Shown: piece after piece, positions 22,913-31,239 of the stretch
Layout of the letters: every line of letters starts with the position of its first letter
Position numbering within the stretch: the stretch's first letter is position 1
NCBI GenBank assembly: GCA_001570385.1
Contig: BBYL01000025.1
Coordinates: forward strand, 19,718 to 83,717
Source: Microtetraspora glauca
Lineage (GTDB): Bacteria; Actinomycetota; Actinomycetes; Streptosporangiales; Streptosporangiaceae
Length of the DNA: 64,000 nt
Reading direction: 5' to 3'
Made by a program: the position numbers and the translations under genes
The notes under the pieces: model-generated
The model's input: the letters and a program-made list of their open reading frames with translations, nothing else
Databases searched by the model: none
What the model was told of the DNA's origin: nothing

Positions 22913-22951
22913 GAACCGCCGCTGCCACGTCGTTTGTGGCAGCGGCGGTTC
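22913..22951 (+). terminator. Strong hairpin terminator
   Basis: GAACCGCCGCTGCCAC (22913-22928) pairs perfectly over 16 bp with 22936-22951 around the loop GTCGTTT. Confidence 0.7.
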
Positions 22952-23106
22952 TCGCCGTCGTCGGCCGGCGCGGGGCCGAGTCAGCCACCTCGTTGAGGAG
23001 GTCCTACCCGCCCGATAGCGCCAGCGTGCGATGTGCTCGGGCCCTTCCGGGGGCCACGCAGGGTGGCCGTTCTACCGGCAGGGACCGATCGCGATCACGA
23101 TCGCGA

Positions 23107-23622
23107 TCACGATGACGGCGACGCGGCGCCGCCCTCGCCATGCCCGGGCCACTTCGGCCGGCTGAGGTCCGCGATAAGCGCGGCGGGGGCGGAGGTGCCC
23201 TTCCCGACGGCGACCACCAGTGCGTTGTCACCGGTTGTGATCTCGGTCAGCCCCATGCGCCCCGCGGAGACACGGCTGGAGTCGGTGATGGCGTACTTCT
23301 GCGCGAAGCCGTCCTGACTCTTGATCTCGATGGAATTCTGGTCGACCGATGTCACGGTGCCGCTCTGCACGGTGAGGGTCTGCTGGCCGCCGCCCTTCTT
23401 CGTGATGGTCAGTTCACCGTGGACGGAGCCAGTGGAGCCCTCCGCCGGGTGTCCGCTGGGCGTCTCCTCACGTGGAGACAGCCCTGTCTGGGCGGCGGCC
23501 ACGCCCGTACCCATGGTGAGTAGCAGCACGGTGGCGGCTCCGAGAAGGAGTCCGTGGCGAGCCGCGCGTCGTGCCGGTTTGGTGGCGGGGAGGTCGATTC
23601 GGCTGATCTCGGGATCGGTCAT
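23107..23622 (-). CDS. Secreted or membrane-anchored DUF5666-like protein
   Basis: This 171-residue protein has a cytoplasmic start (MTDPEISRIDLPATKPARR), a hydrophobic segment at about 24-45 (GLLLGAATVLLLTMGTG) ending AAAQ, then a beta-rich domain. The domain core reads TLTVQSGTVTSVDQNSIEI and continues with DGFAQKYAITDSSRVS, the pattern of DUF5666 domains, which often accompany two-component systems. The C-terminus is GHGEGG-rich. The ATG at 23622 has GGA five bases upstream. Two 12-bp tandem copies of GATCGCGATCAC abut its 3' end. Function unknown. Confidence 0.7.
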   Translation of the reverse strand: MTDPEISRIDLPATKPARRAARHGLLLGAATVLLLTMGTGVAAAQTGLSPREETPSGHPAEGSTGSVHGELTITKKGGGQQTLTVQSGTVTSVDQNSIEIKSQDGFAQKYAITDSSRVSAGRMGLTEITTGDNALVVAVGKGTSAPAALIADLSRPKWPGHGEGGAASPSS

Positions 23623-24237
23623 AGGCTTCCAGGGGCGGAGAACCCCGCCTCCGTCTGCGAGGTGGGGAAGATCGCCCCTCCTCCTTTCGGGCTCCCGTTG
23701 TGCGGTATCCGTGGTGTTCGGGTCCGCACGCGGTGTGGCTGCCCAGCTACCCGGCTGAGGACGATGTTGACGGCTGTCTCGGTAAAGTCCTCGTCGAGAG
23801 GGAGCTGCCGGAACAGCACTCGCAGTCACACGGCATCGGCATCGGCATCGGCATCGCCGCCGTCGCCCTCGTACCCCCTGGTGAGCCGGTCGGGGCCGTC
23901 GAGCCGGCCTGCGCGGCGGCGGGACTGGGCGTGTACGCCTCTACCCACTCGGCGTCGAACCCGGGCAGACCGCCGAGGATCTCGTCCAGGGGGACGGGTT
24001 CTGCTGTCGGAACGGTCTGCTGGGCCGGCCTCTCCTGCGCCTCGGCGGCTGTCGCCCTTTCGTACTCGCCGCCGTCGACGGTCCGGGACGCGCCGGGCGG
24101 GGGCGTCCTCCGGCTCCCGCGTCAATGCGGCGTCAACGTTTGGGCGTTCCCCGTCGGGATCTCGTAGCGATCAGGCTCGATGTCCTCCTCGCGGCTCTAG
24201 CGTCCTTTCTCGTACGAGTTCTCCCCAGGAGGAAGTC
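23623..24237. other. 615-bp region, possibly a decayed minus-strand gene
   Basis: Minus-strand frames contain protein-like segments in different phases: EPVPLDEILGGLPGFDAEW (about 23950-24010) and FRQLPLDEDFTETAVNIVL (about 23755-23815), separated by a hexanucleotide repeat at 23832-23855. This suggests one gene broken by frameshift. I cannot name it. Confidence 0.35.
23832..23855. repeat. GGCATC tandem repeat, four units
   Basis: Four perfect 6-bp units lie where minus-strand coding-like frames change phase. It keeps the frame in whole units, so slippage would add or remove two residues at a time. Confidence 0.7.
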
Positions 24238-24498
24238 ATGTCCGAAGTGCCGTTGTATGTACCGGTTCGGAAGGGTGCGTTCGCGATGTCGTTGCGCCTC
24301 TTCAGGACCGCGTCAGGCAGGAGAACGGCGGTCGCCTTCTCCTCGCCGCTCCGCCTGACCAAGGTACTGGGCACCGACCAGCGCTGGATCCGGCTCAGCG
24401 AGGCCGCGCTCCGGCGCATGATCGAGGAGCTGGACGTCGTCGGCATCGTCGTCGACCCCATGGGGACGATGGCCGGCACGACCGCGCGGGTCGCGTGA
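24238..24498 (+). CDS. SAV_915-like small protein (86 aa)
   Basis: The ATG at 24238 follows AGGAGG closely. The protein reads SEVPLYVPVRKGAFAMSL, then FRTASGRRTAVAFSSPLRL, then QRWIRLSEAALRRMIEEL and ends VDPMGTMAGTTARVA. I recognise this as the small SseB/SAV_915-like family of streptomycetes, of unknown role. Its stop overlaps the start of the LysA-like gene (TGATG), so the two are translationally coupled. Confidence 0.75.
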   Translation: MSEVPLYVPVRKGAFAMSLRLFRTASGRRTAVAFSSPLRLTKVLGTDQRWIRLSEAALRRMIEELDVVGIVVDPMGTMAGTTARVA

Positions 24499-25820
24499 TG
24501 TGCGTTCTCCGACAGGACCTGGCCGCCGAGCCGGCGGCCGAGGGCGAACCCTGGTCGTCCACCACGCGCTTCGAGCCCGACGGGGCCGCTTCGGTCGGTG
24601 GCGTCTCCCTCATGCGGATCGCCGCCGACCACGGCACCCCGGCCTACGTCCTGGACGAGAGCGACGTCCGCCGGCGGTGCCGCGCCTACCGCGCCGCCCT
24701 GCCGGACGCCGAGATCGCCTACTCGGCCAAGGCGTTCCTGTGCCGGGCGATGGTCGGCTGGGTCCACGAGGAGGGCCTCAGCCTGAACGTGTGCTCGGGA
24801 GGCGAGCTGACCTTCGCCCTCGCCGCCGGCTTCCCCGCCGAGCGGATCATCTTCCACGGAACCGCCAAGACGCCCCAGGAGATCCACACCGCCATCGAGG
24901 TGGGGGTCGGGCGCATCGTGGTCGACAACGCCGCCGAGATCAACCGGCTGGCCGCGCTCGTCCCTCCGGGGCGCCGCCAGAAGATACTGCTCCGCGTCAT
25001 TCCCGACATCGAGGCCGGCGCGTTGGAAGCGGCAGGAGAACAGAGGTTCGGCCTGTCCATCGCCACCGGAGCGGCCGGACAGGCCGTGGCCAGGGTTCTG
25101 GGCCAACCCCGCCTGGAACTGGCCGGCCTACACTGCCATCTCGGCTCCCAGATCTGCGAGGCCCAGCCGTACGAGAGGGTGGCCCGCACCCTGATCGAGC
25201 AGATGGTGCGGATCAGGGACGCCCACGGGGTGGTCCTGCCCGAGCTTGATCTGGGCGGCGGCCACGGCATCGCCTACCTGGAGTCGGAGCACGGGTTGGA
25301 TCCGCGCCGCTACGCCGCCGCGATCACCGCGGCCGTGGCGCAGCGCTGCGCGGGGCTGGGCCTGCCCGTTCCCCGGCTGGTCGTGGAACCGGGGCGCGCG
25401 ATCAGCGGCCCCGCCGGGCTCACGTTGTACCGGGTCATCTCCATCAAGCGGGGCATGACCCACATCTACGTCGCCGTCGACGGAGGGATGAGCGACAACC
25501 CTCACCCCTCCCCGTACGGCTCCGGCCACACGGCCAGGATGATCGGCCGCCGTTCCACCGCCGGCACCCGCGAGATGACCGTGATCGGCCACCACAGCGC
25601 GGCCGAGGACGTCATCGCCCAGGGCGTGGAACTCCCCGCCGACCTGCGCCCCGGCGATCTGATCGTGGTGGCCGCTACCGGCGCCTACCACCACTCCATG
25701 GCGTCCACGTACACCATGACGGCTCGGCCGCCTGTCGTCGCCGTCGCCGACGGGCAGGCGCGGCTGGTGGTCCGCCGGGAGGAGCCGGAGGACCTGATGC
25801 GCAGGGAGGTCGGTCTCTAA
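24498..25820 (+). CDS. Diaminopimelate/ornithine decarboxylase-family PLP protein (LysA-like), altered active site
   Basis: This 440-residue fold-III PLP enzyme has Schiff-base lysine K78 (IAYSAKAF), the HCHLGSQ loop (212-218), the GGGHG phosphate loop (253-257) and the EPGR motif (297-300). The block that supplies the catalytic cysteine from the other subunit, normally C-E-S-G-D, reads S367-A-A-E-D here, while TGAYHHSMAS replaces the usual TGAY-x-SMAS. So the PLP site is kept but the substrate-side cysteine and glutamate are gone. It is coupled to the SAV_915-like gene. It may be a paralogue with a new substrate. True lysine synthesis is unlikely to depend on it. Confidence 0.8.
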   Translation: MCVLRQDLAAEPAAEGEPWSSTTRFEPDGAASVGGVSLMRIAADHGTPAYVLDESDVRRRCRAYRAALPDAEIAYSAKAFLCRAMVGWVHEEGLSLNVCSGGELTFALAAGFPAERIIFHGTAKTPQEIHTAIEVGVGRIVVDNAAEINRLAALVPPGRRQKILLRVIPDIEAGALEAAGEQRFGLSIATGAAGQAVARVLGQPRLELAGLHCHLGSQICEAQPYERVARTLIEQMVRIRDAHGVVLPELDLGGGHGIAYLESEHGLDPRRYAAAITAAVAQRCAGLGLPVPRLVVEPGRAISGPAGLTLYRVISIKRGMTHIYVAVDGGMSDNPHPSPYGSGHTARMIGRRSTAGTREMTVIGHHSAAEDVIAQGVELPADLRPGDLIVVAATGAYHHSMASTYTMTARPPVVAVADGQARLVVRREEPEDLMRREVGL

Positions 25821-25971
25821 TTCGAAAATCGGACGGTTCGTGGGCAGGCGGCAGCGAACCCCAGGATGCGCACCGCTCCAGCCCGAAACTCCGGATCAAA
25901 CCGGCGCCTCGTGGTACCTGCCACGACCAAACCTCTCCCGGTTCGATCTCCACGCTAGGAGGGGAAGCGCA

Positions 25972-26193
25972 GATCGTCCTGTGGCAGTTGGAGCGCAACA
26001 GGACCAAGTCGTCGAGCGTGGTAGCCGTCGCACCTGACGCATGGAGCGGGACCATGTGATGGCACTCGATGTAGCCAGTGCCACGAGGGCCGTAGACGCG
26101 TTCGAAGTTGAAGGTGCGGCGCTCGCAAGAGATCTCACCGACCTGAACCCGCACCATCGCGACTTTCTTGGCGCGAAGCTTGCTGCTGCGCAC
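25972..26193 (-). pseudogene. HNH endonuclease remnant
   Basis: The minus strand reads CERRTFNFERVYGPRG, then GYIECHHMVPLHASG, then TTLDDLVLLRSNCHRTI, the core of McrA-like HNH nucleases. The N-terminal domain is missing, the first zinc pair has lost its second cysteine (CERR for CxxC), and the frame departs from the family after CHRTI. Confidence 0.6.
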
Positions 26194-26321
26194 TCATATC
26201 ACATGCTGGCGAAGGAGTAGTCGCCCTTCCGTACACCAACCGCACTCCGGGCCTCGCGACCGACAACAAGACCATCGCCAAGACCGCCACCATCCTGGCC
26301 CGCGGACTCGGCAAGCTCTGA
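26193..26321 (+). pseudogene. C-terminal fragment of an unidentified protein
   Basis: A plus frame reads LISHAGEGVVALPYTNRTPG, then TIAKTATILARGLGKL and stops. It looks like the genuine end of a protein, perhaps a serine hydrolase, joined directly to the HNH remnant. Confidence 0.35.
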
Positions 26322-26660
26322 GGTCGCGCACCGTGGTTGAAGCACGCGAACGCACCGGCGGTAGTCTCTGAACGGAAGAAATCGGCGGAGCGACGTGCGA
26401 GCTCAGCGGCCAGTGGTCTCCCCAGACCAGGCAGCTCTGATCGACATGATCGAAGCTGGGCCTCGAGGCGCGCCGTGAGCATCTGCTGGGCTGCCGTTGC
26501 CACGTACTTCGGGCCCGAGACGCACGACCCTGTTGTCTACTTCGAGAGCGACTGGGGCGAGCGAGGAGTGGACGCGTCGGCACACAGCTCCGCACCGCCG
26601 ACACCCGCAATCGGTGCCCGGCCCGGCACCGGCTGAATAACCCCCGACAGGAGAACGACG
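26322..26660. other. 340-bp region without a recognisable gene
   Basis: Only short open frames occur on both strands, none of which I recognise. The ribosome-binding site for the next gene (GACAGGAGAACGACG) ends it. Confidence 0.4.
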
Positions 26661-28022
26661 ATGAGCACCAGTCCCGCCTACCAGGTGACCGACCCGGCGA
26701 CGGGCGAGGTCGTCGAGACCTTCGAGCCGGCGACCGACGCGGACGTCGAGGCCGCGCTGACGGCCGCCGCCGCGGCGTACGCGACGTGGAAGGACGTCCC
26801 GATCACCCGACGCGCCGAGATCGTCAGCAAGGTCGGAGCATTGTTCGCCGAGCGTGCGGATGAGCTCGCCGCGATCGCGGCCCAGGAGATGGGCAAGCCG
26901 GTCTCGGAGGGAGTGGGGGAGGTCGAGTTCTGCCAGGCGATCTTCGACTACTTCGCGACCGAGGGCCCGACGCTCGCTGCGGACCAGCCGATCAAGACGT
27001 TCTCGGGCGGAAAGGCGGTCGTGCAGAAGCTGCCGATCGGTGCCCTGCTCGGGATCATGCCGTGGAACTTCCCGTTCTACCAGATCGCCCGTTTCGCGGC
27101 GCCCAACCTGATGCTGGGCAACACGATCATCCTCAAGCACGCCGAGTCGGTGCCGCGGTCGGCGCTCGCAGTCGAGCAGATCATGAAGGATGCCGGCGTG
27201 CCGGAGGGCGCGTACGTCAACCTGTTCGCGACCCACGAGCAGATCGAGACGATCATCGCCGACCCGCGGGTGCAGGGCGTCTCGCTGACCGGATCCGAGC
27301 GGGCCGGTGCGATCGTCGCGTCGCTCGCGGGGAAGCACCTGAAGAAGTGCGTGCTCGAGCTGGGAGGCTCGGACCCTTACGTGATCCTCGACAGCGACGA
27401 CGTCGCGGAGGCGGCGGAGACAGCGTGGGGCACCCGCATGTACAACATGGGCCAGGCCTGCAACTCCAACAAGCGCATGATCGTGATGCATGACATCTTC
27501 GATGACTTCGTCTCGGAGCTCACCCGGAAGGCGCTCGCGATCGAGCCGGGGTCATTCGCCCCGATGTCATCTCGGGCGGCTGCGGAGACGCTCGCGGCCC
27601 AGGTCGACGACGCGGTCAGCAAGGGAGCGACACTGCATGCAGGCGGTGTGCTCAGTGACGCCCCGGCGGCGTACTACTCGCCTGCCGTCCTCACGGGTGT
27701 CACCCCGGACATGCGGGCCTATAGCGAAGAGTTGTTCGGGCCGGTCGCCGTGGTCTACAAGGTCGGCAGCGACGAGGAGGCCCTGGAGCTGGCGAACGAC
27801 ACGCAGTACGGACTGGGTGGCGCGGTGTTCAGCACCGACGTGGATCGAGCCACATCCGTGGCCTCACTGCTCGAGACCGGGATGGCGAACGTGAACACCC
27901 CTGCCGGGGAAGGCGCAGAAGTTCCGTTCGGTGGGGTGAAGCGCTCCGGGTTCGGCCGCGAGCTCGGTCCCCTCGGCATGGACGAGTTCGTCAACAAGCG
28001 GATGTTCTTCGTCGCGGACTGA
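26661..28022 (+). CDS. NAD(P)-dependent succinate-semialdehyde dehydrogenase
   Basis: This 453-residue aldehyde dehydrogenase has the cofactor region MPWNFPFYQIARF, the glutamate motif VLELGGSDP and the catalytic cysteine in GQACNSNKRMI. The ending SGFGRELGPLGMDEFVNKR is typical of the short GabD-like subgroup. The family oxidises succinate semialdehyde to succinate; related aldehydes are possible. It has its own ribosome-binding site and a strong terminator, and lies alone between decayed sequences, so it may have arrived as a single cassette. Confidence 0.85.
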   Translation: MSTSPAYQVTDPATGEVVETFEPATDADVEAALTAAAAAYATWKDVPITRRAEIVSKVGALFAERADELAAIAAQEMGKPVSEGVGEVEFCQAIFDYFATEGPTLAADQPIKTFSGGKAVVQKLPIGALLGIMPWNFPFYQIARFAAPNLMLGNTIILKHAESVPRSALAVEQIMKDAGVPEGAYVNLFATHEQIETIIADPRVQGVSLTGSERAGAIVASLAGKHLKKCVLELGGSDPYVILDSDDVAEAAETAWGTRMYNMGQACNSNKRMIVMHDIFDDFVSELTRKALAIEPGSFAPMSSRAAAETLAAQVDDAVSKGATLHAGGVLSDAPAAYYSPAVLTGVTPDMRAYSEELFGPVAVVYKVGSDEEALELANDTQYGLGGAVFSTDVDRATSVASLLETGMANVNTPAGEGAEVPFGGVKRSGFGRELGPLGMDEFVNKRMFFVAD

Positions 28023-28034
28023 CAGCGCCGCCGT

Positions 28035-28075
28035 GTGATGAGGCCGACGGATACAGGAGCCGTCGGCCTCATCAC
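28035..28075 (+). terminator. Hairpin terminator of the aldehyde dehydrogenase gene
   Basis: GTGATGAGGCCGACGG (28035-28050) pairs perfectly over 16 bp with 28060-28075 around a nine-base loop, 13 bp after the stop. Confidence 0.8.
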
Positions 28076-28641
28076 GCCCCCGCTCTCGAAGCTGAGCCCT
28101 CAGTCGCCTTCCTGCTGTGGACGGGTGCGTCGGGGAAGACCCGCCGCCCGAGTGGCACCCGACCTGACCTGGTGTCCACGGAACGCGCCGCCGGGCGGTC
28201 GGTGATGACGCCGGAGAGCTGCTGCCTCGTCGGCCTCACCTGCGAGGCGCCGTCTTGGATCCGAAGCCTCGAACCGCCTAAAGATCTGGGTCCTCAGCGT
28301 CAGCTGGGCGTGGGTGATCCGGCTCCATGTGACAACGGCAGTACCGGGATGCGCATGGTGAGAGTGCCCGCGGTGGGAAAGCGGAAGGTGACGTCGATCG
28401 GGGTCGCGCCAAGCGGCCGGTGGATGCGGATCAGCTCCAGGTGCGGGCGAAAAGGGGCCGTCGATCTCGATCATGTGGCTCACTCTGCCCACGGCGTCGA
28501 GGTACCGCAACGGGGGCATACGACGGCTCACGTCCGCACCAGCACTGGTCAGGGGCCAGGTTCCGACCCTGAAGCACGGCCGGGACAGTTCTGATAAGGA
28601 AGTGATCAGGCCGTTGAGGGAGCCTTGGCCGTACAGCCACG
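28076..28641. other. Degenerate region before repeat copy B
   Basis: A minus frame near 28330-28460 reads HLELIRIHRPLGATPIDVTF, then PTAGTLTMRIPVLPLS, clearly protein-like. Upstream it continues only in another phase (PPLRYLDAVGRVSHMIEID), so it looks like a frameshifted gene. I do not recognise it. Confidence 0.4.
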
Positions 28642-28753
28642 AGTACAGCCAAGGGGACGAACGACGGCGGAACTCGGCGAACGCCTACGAACACCGCGAC
28701 CGCAGGTCAGAGTCTCTGACCTTGATCGAATCGACTTCCTCTGATCCGCAGGT
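28642..28753 (+). repeat. Integrase-tail-like repeat, copy B
   Basis: This matches 19164-19275. It reads LAVQPRVQPRGRTTAEL and ends SDLDRIDFL before a TGA. Two 9-bp GTACAGCCA units stand at 28631 and 28643. The centre is a perfect inverted repeat AGGTCAGAG-T-CTCTGACCT (28705-28723), whereas copy A has a mismatch there. Confidence 0.55.
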
Positions 28754-28792
28754 TCATGAGCTGACCTTCGGACTCGCTTCTCTTGTGGGAGA

Positions 28793-29056
28793 TCACTCCC
28801 AGGAGCCTGGTGCGCCAACGATGAGATCTTCAGGCCGTGGGAGCGTGGCCAGCTCATCTTCGATGGAGTAGACCTCAAGACACGAAAGATGGCCTTCTTG
28901 GACGAAGAGCAAGACGCCATCACTGCGCCCACGTACGTCGGCAGAGATCAGTACGCCGTCTTGCACCAGTGAGGCGAGTGCGCGAGGTCGTGCTCCCGCG
29001 CGAGGCGAGATCCCGGGGCTGGCCGCCTTCGCCGCGGCGAACGGCTCCAGCCGCAT
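28793..29056 (-). CDS. Conserved hypothetical protein, perhaps truncated (87 aa)
   Basis: The C-terminal 55 residues are clearly protein-like: ALASLVQDGVLISADVRGRS, GVLLFVQEGHLSCLEVYS, LPRPEDLIVG. I recall this strand-rich block from small actinomycete proteins of unknown function, normally with a longer N-terminus. Here the preceding segment (MRLEPFAAAKAASPGISP) looks unrelated, so the gene may have lost its front. No good ribosome-binding site is visible. Confidence 0.45.
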   Translation of the reverse strand: MRLEPFAAAKAASPGISPRAGARPRALASLVQDGVLISADVRGRSDGVLLFVQEGHLSCLEVYSIEDELATLPRPEDLIVGAPGSWE

Positions 29057-29112
29057 CCTCGGGCACGCCAGAGCCCTGCATGAGCAGCTGAGTTCCGGGT
29101 GAGATCCGGCTG

Positions 29113-29799
29113 TTACCCGGTGAGGCCGAACTCGCCCGCGCGCAGCCCGGCCTGGAACCGGGAATCGGCCTCCAGCGTGGCCATGAGCTCCGCGACCCGC
29201 CTCCGGTAGGTGCGCAACGAGAGGCCGAGATGCCGGGCCGCGGTCTCGTCGGTGTATCCCGCGCCGAGAGCGCGGAGCACGGCCCGGCTGCCGGCGTCGA
29301 GGTGCGGCGCGTCGCCGCGCAGATAGGCGGCCAGGTCGGTGGCGCTCTCCCAGGCTGCCCGGAACAGGGCGTACACGCCGTCGACGAGGGCGGGCGAGGT
29401 GGTCACGGTGAACTCGCGCGGGCCCGGCCCGTCGCGCCCGGCGAGGATCATCACCCGCCGGTCGATGATGATCGTCTCGTGGGGCAGCGGTGCCGAGCTG
29501 ATCCGCACCCGGGCGCCCCTGGCCGCGACCTGGTGGAGGTGCAGCCGTGCGGCCTCGTCGGCGAGGGCGGCCGGAGTGAGCAGCTTGTCGACCGTGAAGC
29601 CGGCCACGCCGTTCCCATGTATCCGGTCGCTGATCGCCTGCCGCGCCTCGGGCTGGGACCACGTGTCGAGATCACGAGCCGCGCACACGAATTCGCGCTG
29701 AGTCCCGGAGAACAGGTGACCGGCCCGCGCGACGAGTTCCGCGTCACCGCGGACGGTGATGACCTGATCGGCTGTCACCCGCTCATTATGACCACCCAT
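29113..29799 (-). CDS. LuxR-type HTH transcriptional regulator
   Basis: The 228-residue product has an N-terminal region with a PLD-like nuclease-fold flavour (VISSAPLPHETIIIDRRV-type strands) and a C-terminal LuxR helix-turn-helix: LRALGAGYTDETAARHLGLS, then LRTYRRRVAELM. This layout matches the TrmB/LuxR-type response regulators of actinomycetes without a receiver domain. The start is uncertain (ATG 29799 or GTG 29778). It is divergent from an aldo-keto reductase gene 74 bp away and is its likely regulator. Confidence 0.75.
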   Translation of the reverse strand: MGGHNERVTADQVITVRGDAELVARAGHLFSGTQREFVCAARDLDTWSQPEARQAISDRIHGNGVAGFTVDKLLTPAALADEAARLHLHQVAARGARVRISSAPLPHETIIIDRRVMILAGRDGPGPREFTVTTSPALVDGVYALFRAAWESATDLAAYLRGDAPHLDAGSRAVLRALGAGYTDETAARHLGLSLRTYRRRVAELMATLEADSRFQAGLRAGEFGLTG

Positions 29800-29872
29800 G
29801 AGGGGGCCCGCGCGGTGGCAGCTTGCTGCCATCCCGTTGGCCCGCGTCCTCGTCCGCGCGAGGCTGACGGGC

Positions 29873-30766
29873 ATGACGAAGAACACGAACGCGGACTCGA
29901 CGACCCACGCCGCCCTCACCGGCGAGTTCCTTCTCGGGGGAGACCTTCCGGTCCACCGGCTCGGTTTCGGCGCCATGCGGCTCCCGACCGGCACCTTCCA
30001 AGGGCCCGCCCGTGACCCCGAGACGGGTGTCGCGGTACTGCGCCGCGCGGTCGAGCTCGGCGTGAACCACATCGACACGGCGTGGTTCTACCGGCGGGAG
30101 GGGGTGGTGGCCAACGAGCTGATCCGCGCGGCGCTCGCGCCCTACGCGGACGACCTGGTGATCGCGACGAAGGTCGGGCCGTTGCTCGACTCCGACGGCG
30201 TTCCGAGGGGCGAGGCGGGCCCGGCCGAGTTGCGCGGCCTGGTGGAGGACAACCTGCGCACTCTCGGCGTCGACCGGCTCGACCTCGTGTACCTGCGGGT
30301 GGGTGGCATGAGCGCACCGGGCGGCGTGTCGATCGCCGACCGGTTCGCGGCCCTCGCCGAGCTGCGCGAGGAGGGGCTGATCCGGCACCTGGGCGTCAGC
30401 AACGTCGATGCCGCGCAGCTGGCCGAGGCGCGGGCGATCGCTCCGGTGGCGGCCGTGCAGAACAGCTTCCACGTGCAGGATCGGGGTGACGCCGGGCTGC
30501 TGGCGCGATGCGAGAAGGACGGGATCGCTTTCGTCCCCTTCTTCCCGCTCGGTGGCGGATACCGTCCGATCGACGCGACCGCGATGGCGGCGGTCACGGC
30601 CCGGCATCAGGCGACGGCGGCCCAGGTCGCGCTCGCGTGGTTGCTGGCGAGCTCGCCCGTGATGCTGGCGATCCCCGGAACGGGTTCTCTCGGCCACCTG
30701 GAGGAGAACATGGAAGCCGGACGTATCCGCCTGACACCGGACGACTTCGTCGCGCTCGGAGATTGA
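29873..30766 (+). CDS. Aldo/keto reductase
   Basis: This 297-residue TIM-barrel oxidoreductase has the family motif GFGAMRLPTG, the catalytic aspartate and tyrosine in NHIDTAWFY, and the lysine in IATKVG. The fourth tetrad residue, normally histidine, is replaced in LDLVYLRVG, as in the YdbC-like branch. The NADPH site GTGSLGHLEENM lies near the C-terminus. The ATG at 29873 has GAGG nine bases upstream. Substrate unknown; divergence from the LuxR gene suggests induction by a carbonyl compound. Confidence 0.87.
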   Translation: MTKNTNADSTTHAALTGEFLLGGDLPVHRLGFGAMRLPTGTFQGPARDPETGVAVLRRAVELGVNHIDTAWFYRREGVVANELIRAALAPYADDLVIATKVGPLLDSDGVPRGEAGPAELRGLVEDNLRTLGVDRLDLVYLRVGGMSAPGGVSIADRFAALAELREEGLIRHLGVSNVDAAQLAEARAIAPVAAVQNSFHVQDRGDAGLLARCEKDGIAFVPFFPLGGGYRPIDATAMAAVTARHQATAAQVALAWLLASSPVMLAIPGTGSLGHLEENMEAGRIRLTPDDFVALGD

Positions 30767-31050
30767 GCGCCCGACCGGCACGGGGTCGTACGGATGGGGA
30801 ATGTCAGGCGGGCGGAGGGCATGCGCTCGAACAAGGACAGGATGTCATGATCGACATAAAGTCCGGATATGGCGGCGCCCTGTGCCGAACCGGTGGTCGT
30901 CGGCTCCCGTGCGTTCTCCCTGCTCAGGCGTGGCCCCGTCGGCCGCGTATGCCCTGATGGGCCGGACCTCACTGATCAGCGGGACGTGATGGGTGCTCTC
31001 AACGGACGTGTGCCGCGATAGTGCCCTTGATCCGTACGAACTCGGCGAAG
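30767..31050. other. Intergenic region, nothing recognised
   Basis: Several short ORFs on both strands lack ribosome-binding sites and family features. Confidence 0.5.
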
Positions 31051-31079
31051 TTGCACATACATTCCATCTCGCCTATAGG
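31051..31079 (+). promoter_or_regulatory. Promoter of the uORF-PBP unit
   Basis: TTGCAC (31051-31056) and TATAGG (31074-31079) are separated by 17 bases, a good vegetative-type promoter in an AT-rich patch, about 30 bp before the uORF ribosome-binding site. Confidence 0.65.
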
Positions 31080-31116
31080 TTTAGGGCTTCGTCCTAATTC
31101 TGATAGGGGGAGAATT

Positions 31117-31239
31117 ATGTACACGACCGTCGCAAGCCTCCCGGCGGGTACGCCCGGCCGGGAGCACCTGGCGGCTCTGCCGGCCACGGGCCGGTGGGCC
31201 GGGCAGGTGGACGGCACGGTGCGGGCGAGCGTCCGGTGA
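31117..31239 (+). CDS. 40-codon upstream ORF coupled to the PBP gene
   Basis: The ATG follows AGGGGGAG closely, a much better site than any before the PBP start. The peptide begins MYTTVASLPAGTPGREHL and ends GTVRASVR, and its TGA overlaps the PBP GTG (GTGA at 31236-31239). It has no recognised domain. It may be a leader that feeds ribosomes to the PBP start or senses translation. Confidence 0.5.
   Translation: MYTTVASLPAGTPGREHLAALPATGRWAGQVDGTVRASVR

Noticed and set aside
23087-23110. Two tandem GATCGCGATCAC units
   Set aside because: A short repeat at the 3' end of the DUF5666-like gene. It is too short for a CRISPR array or iteron set.
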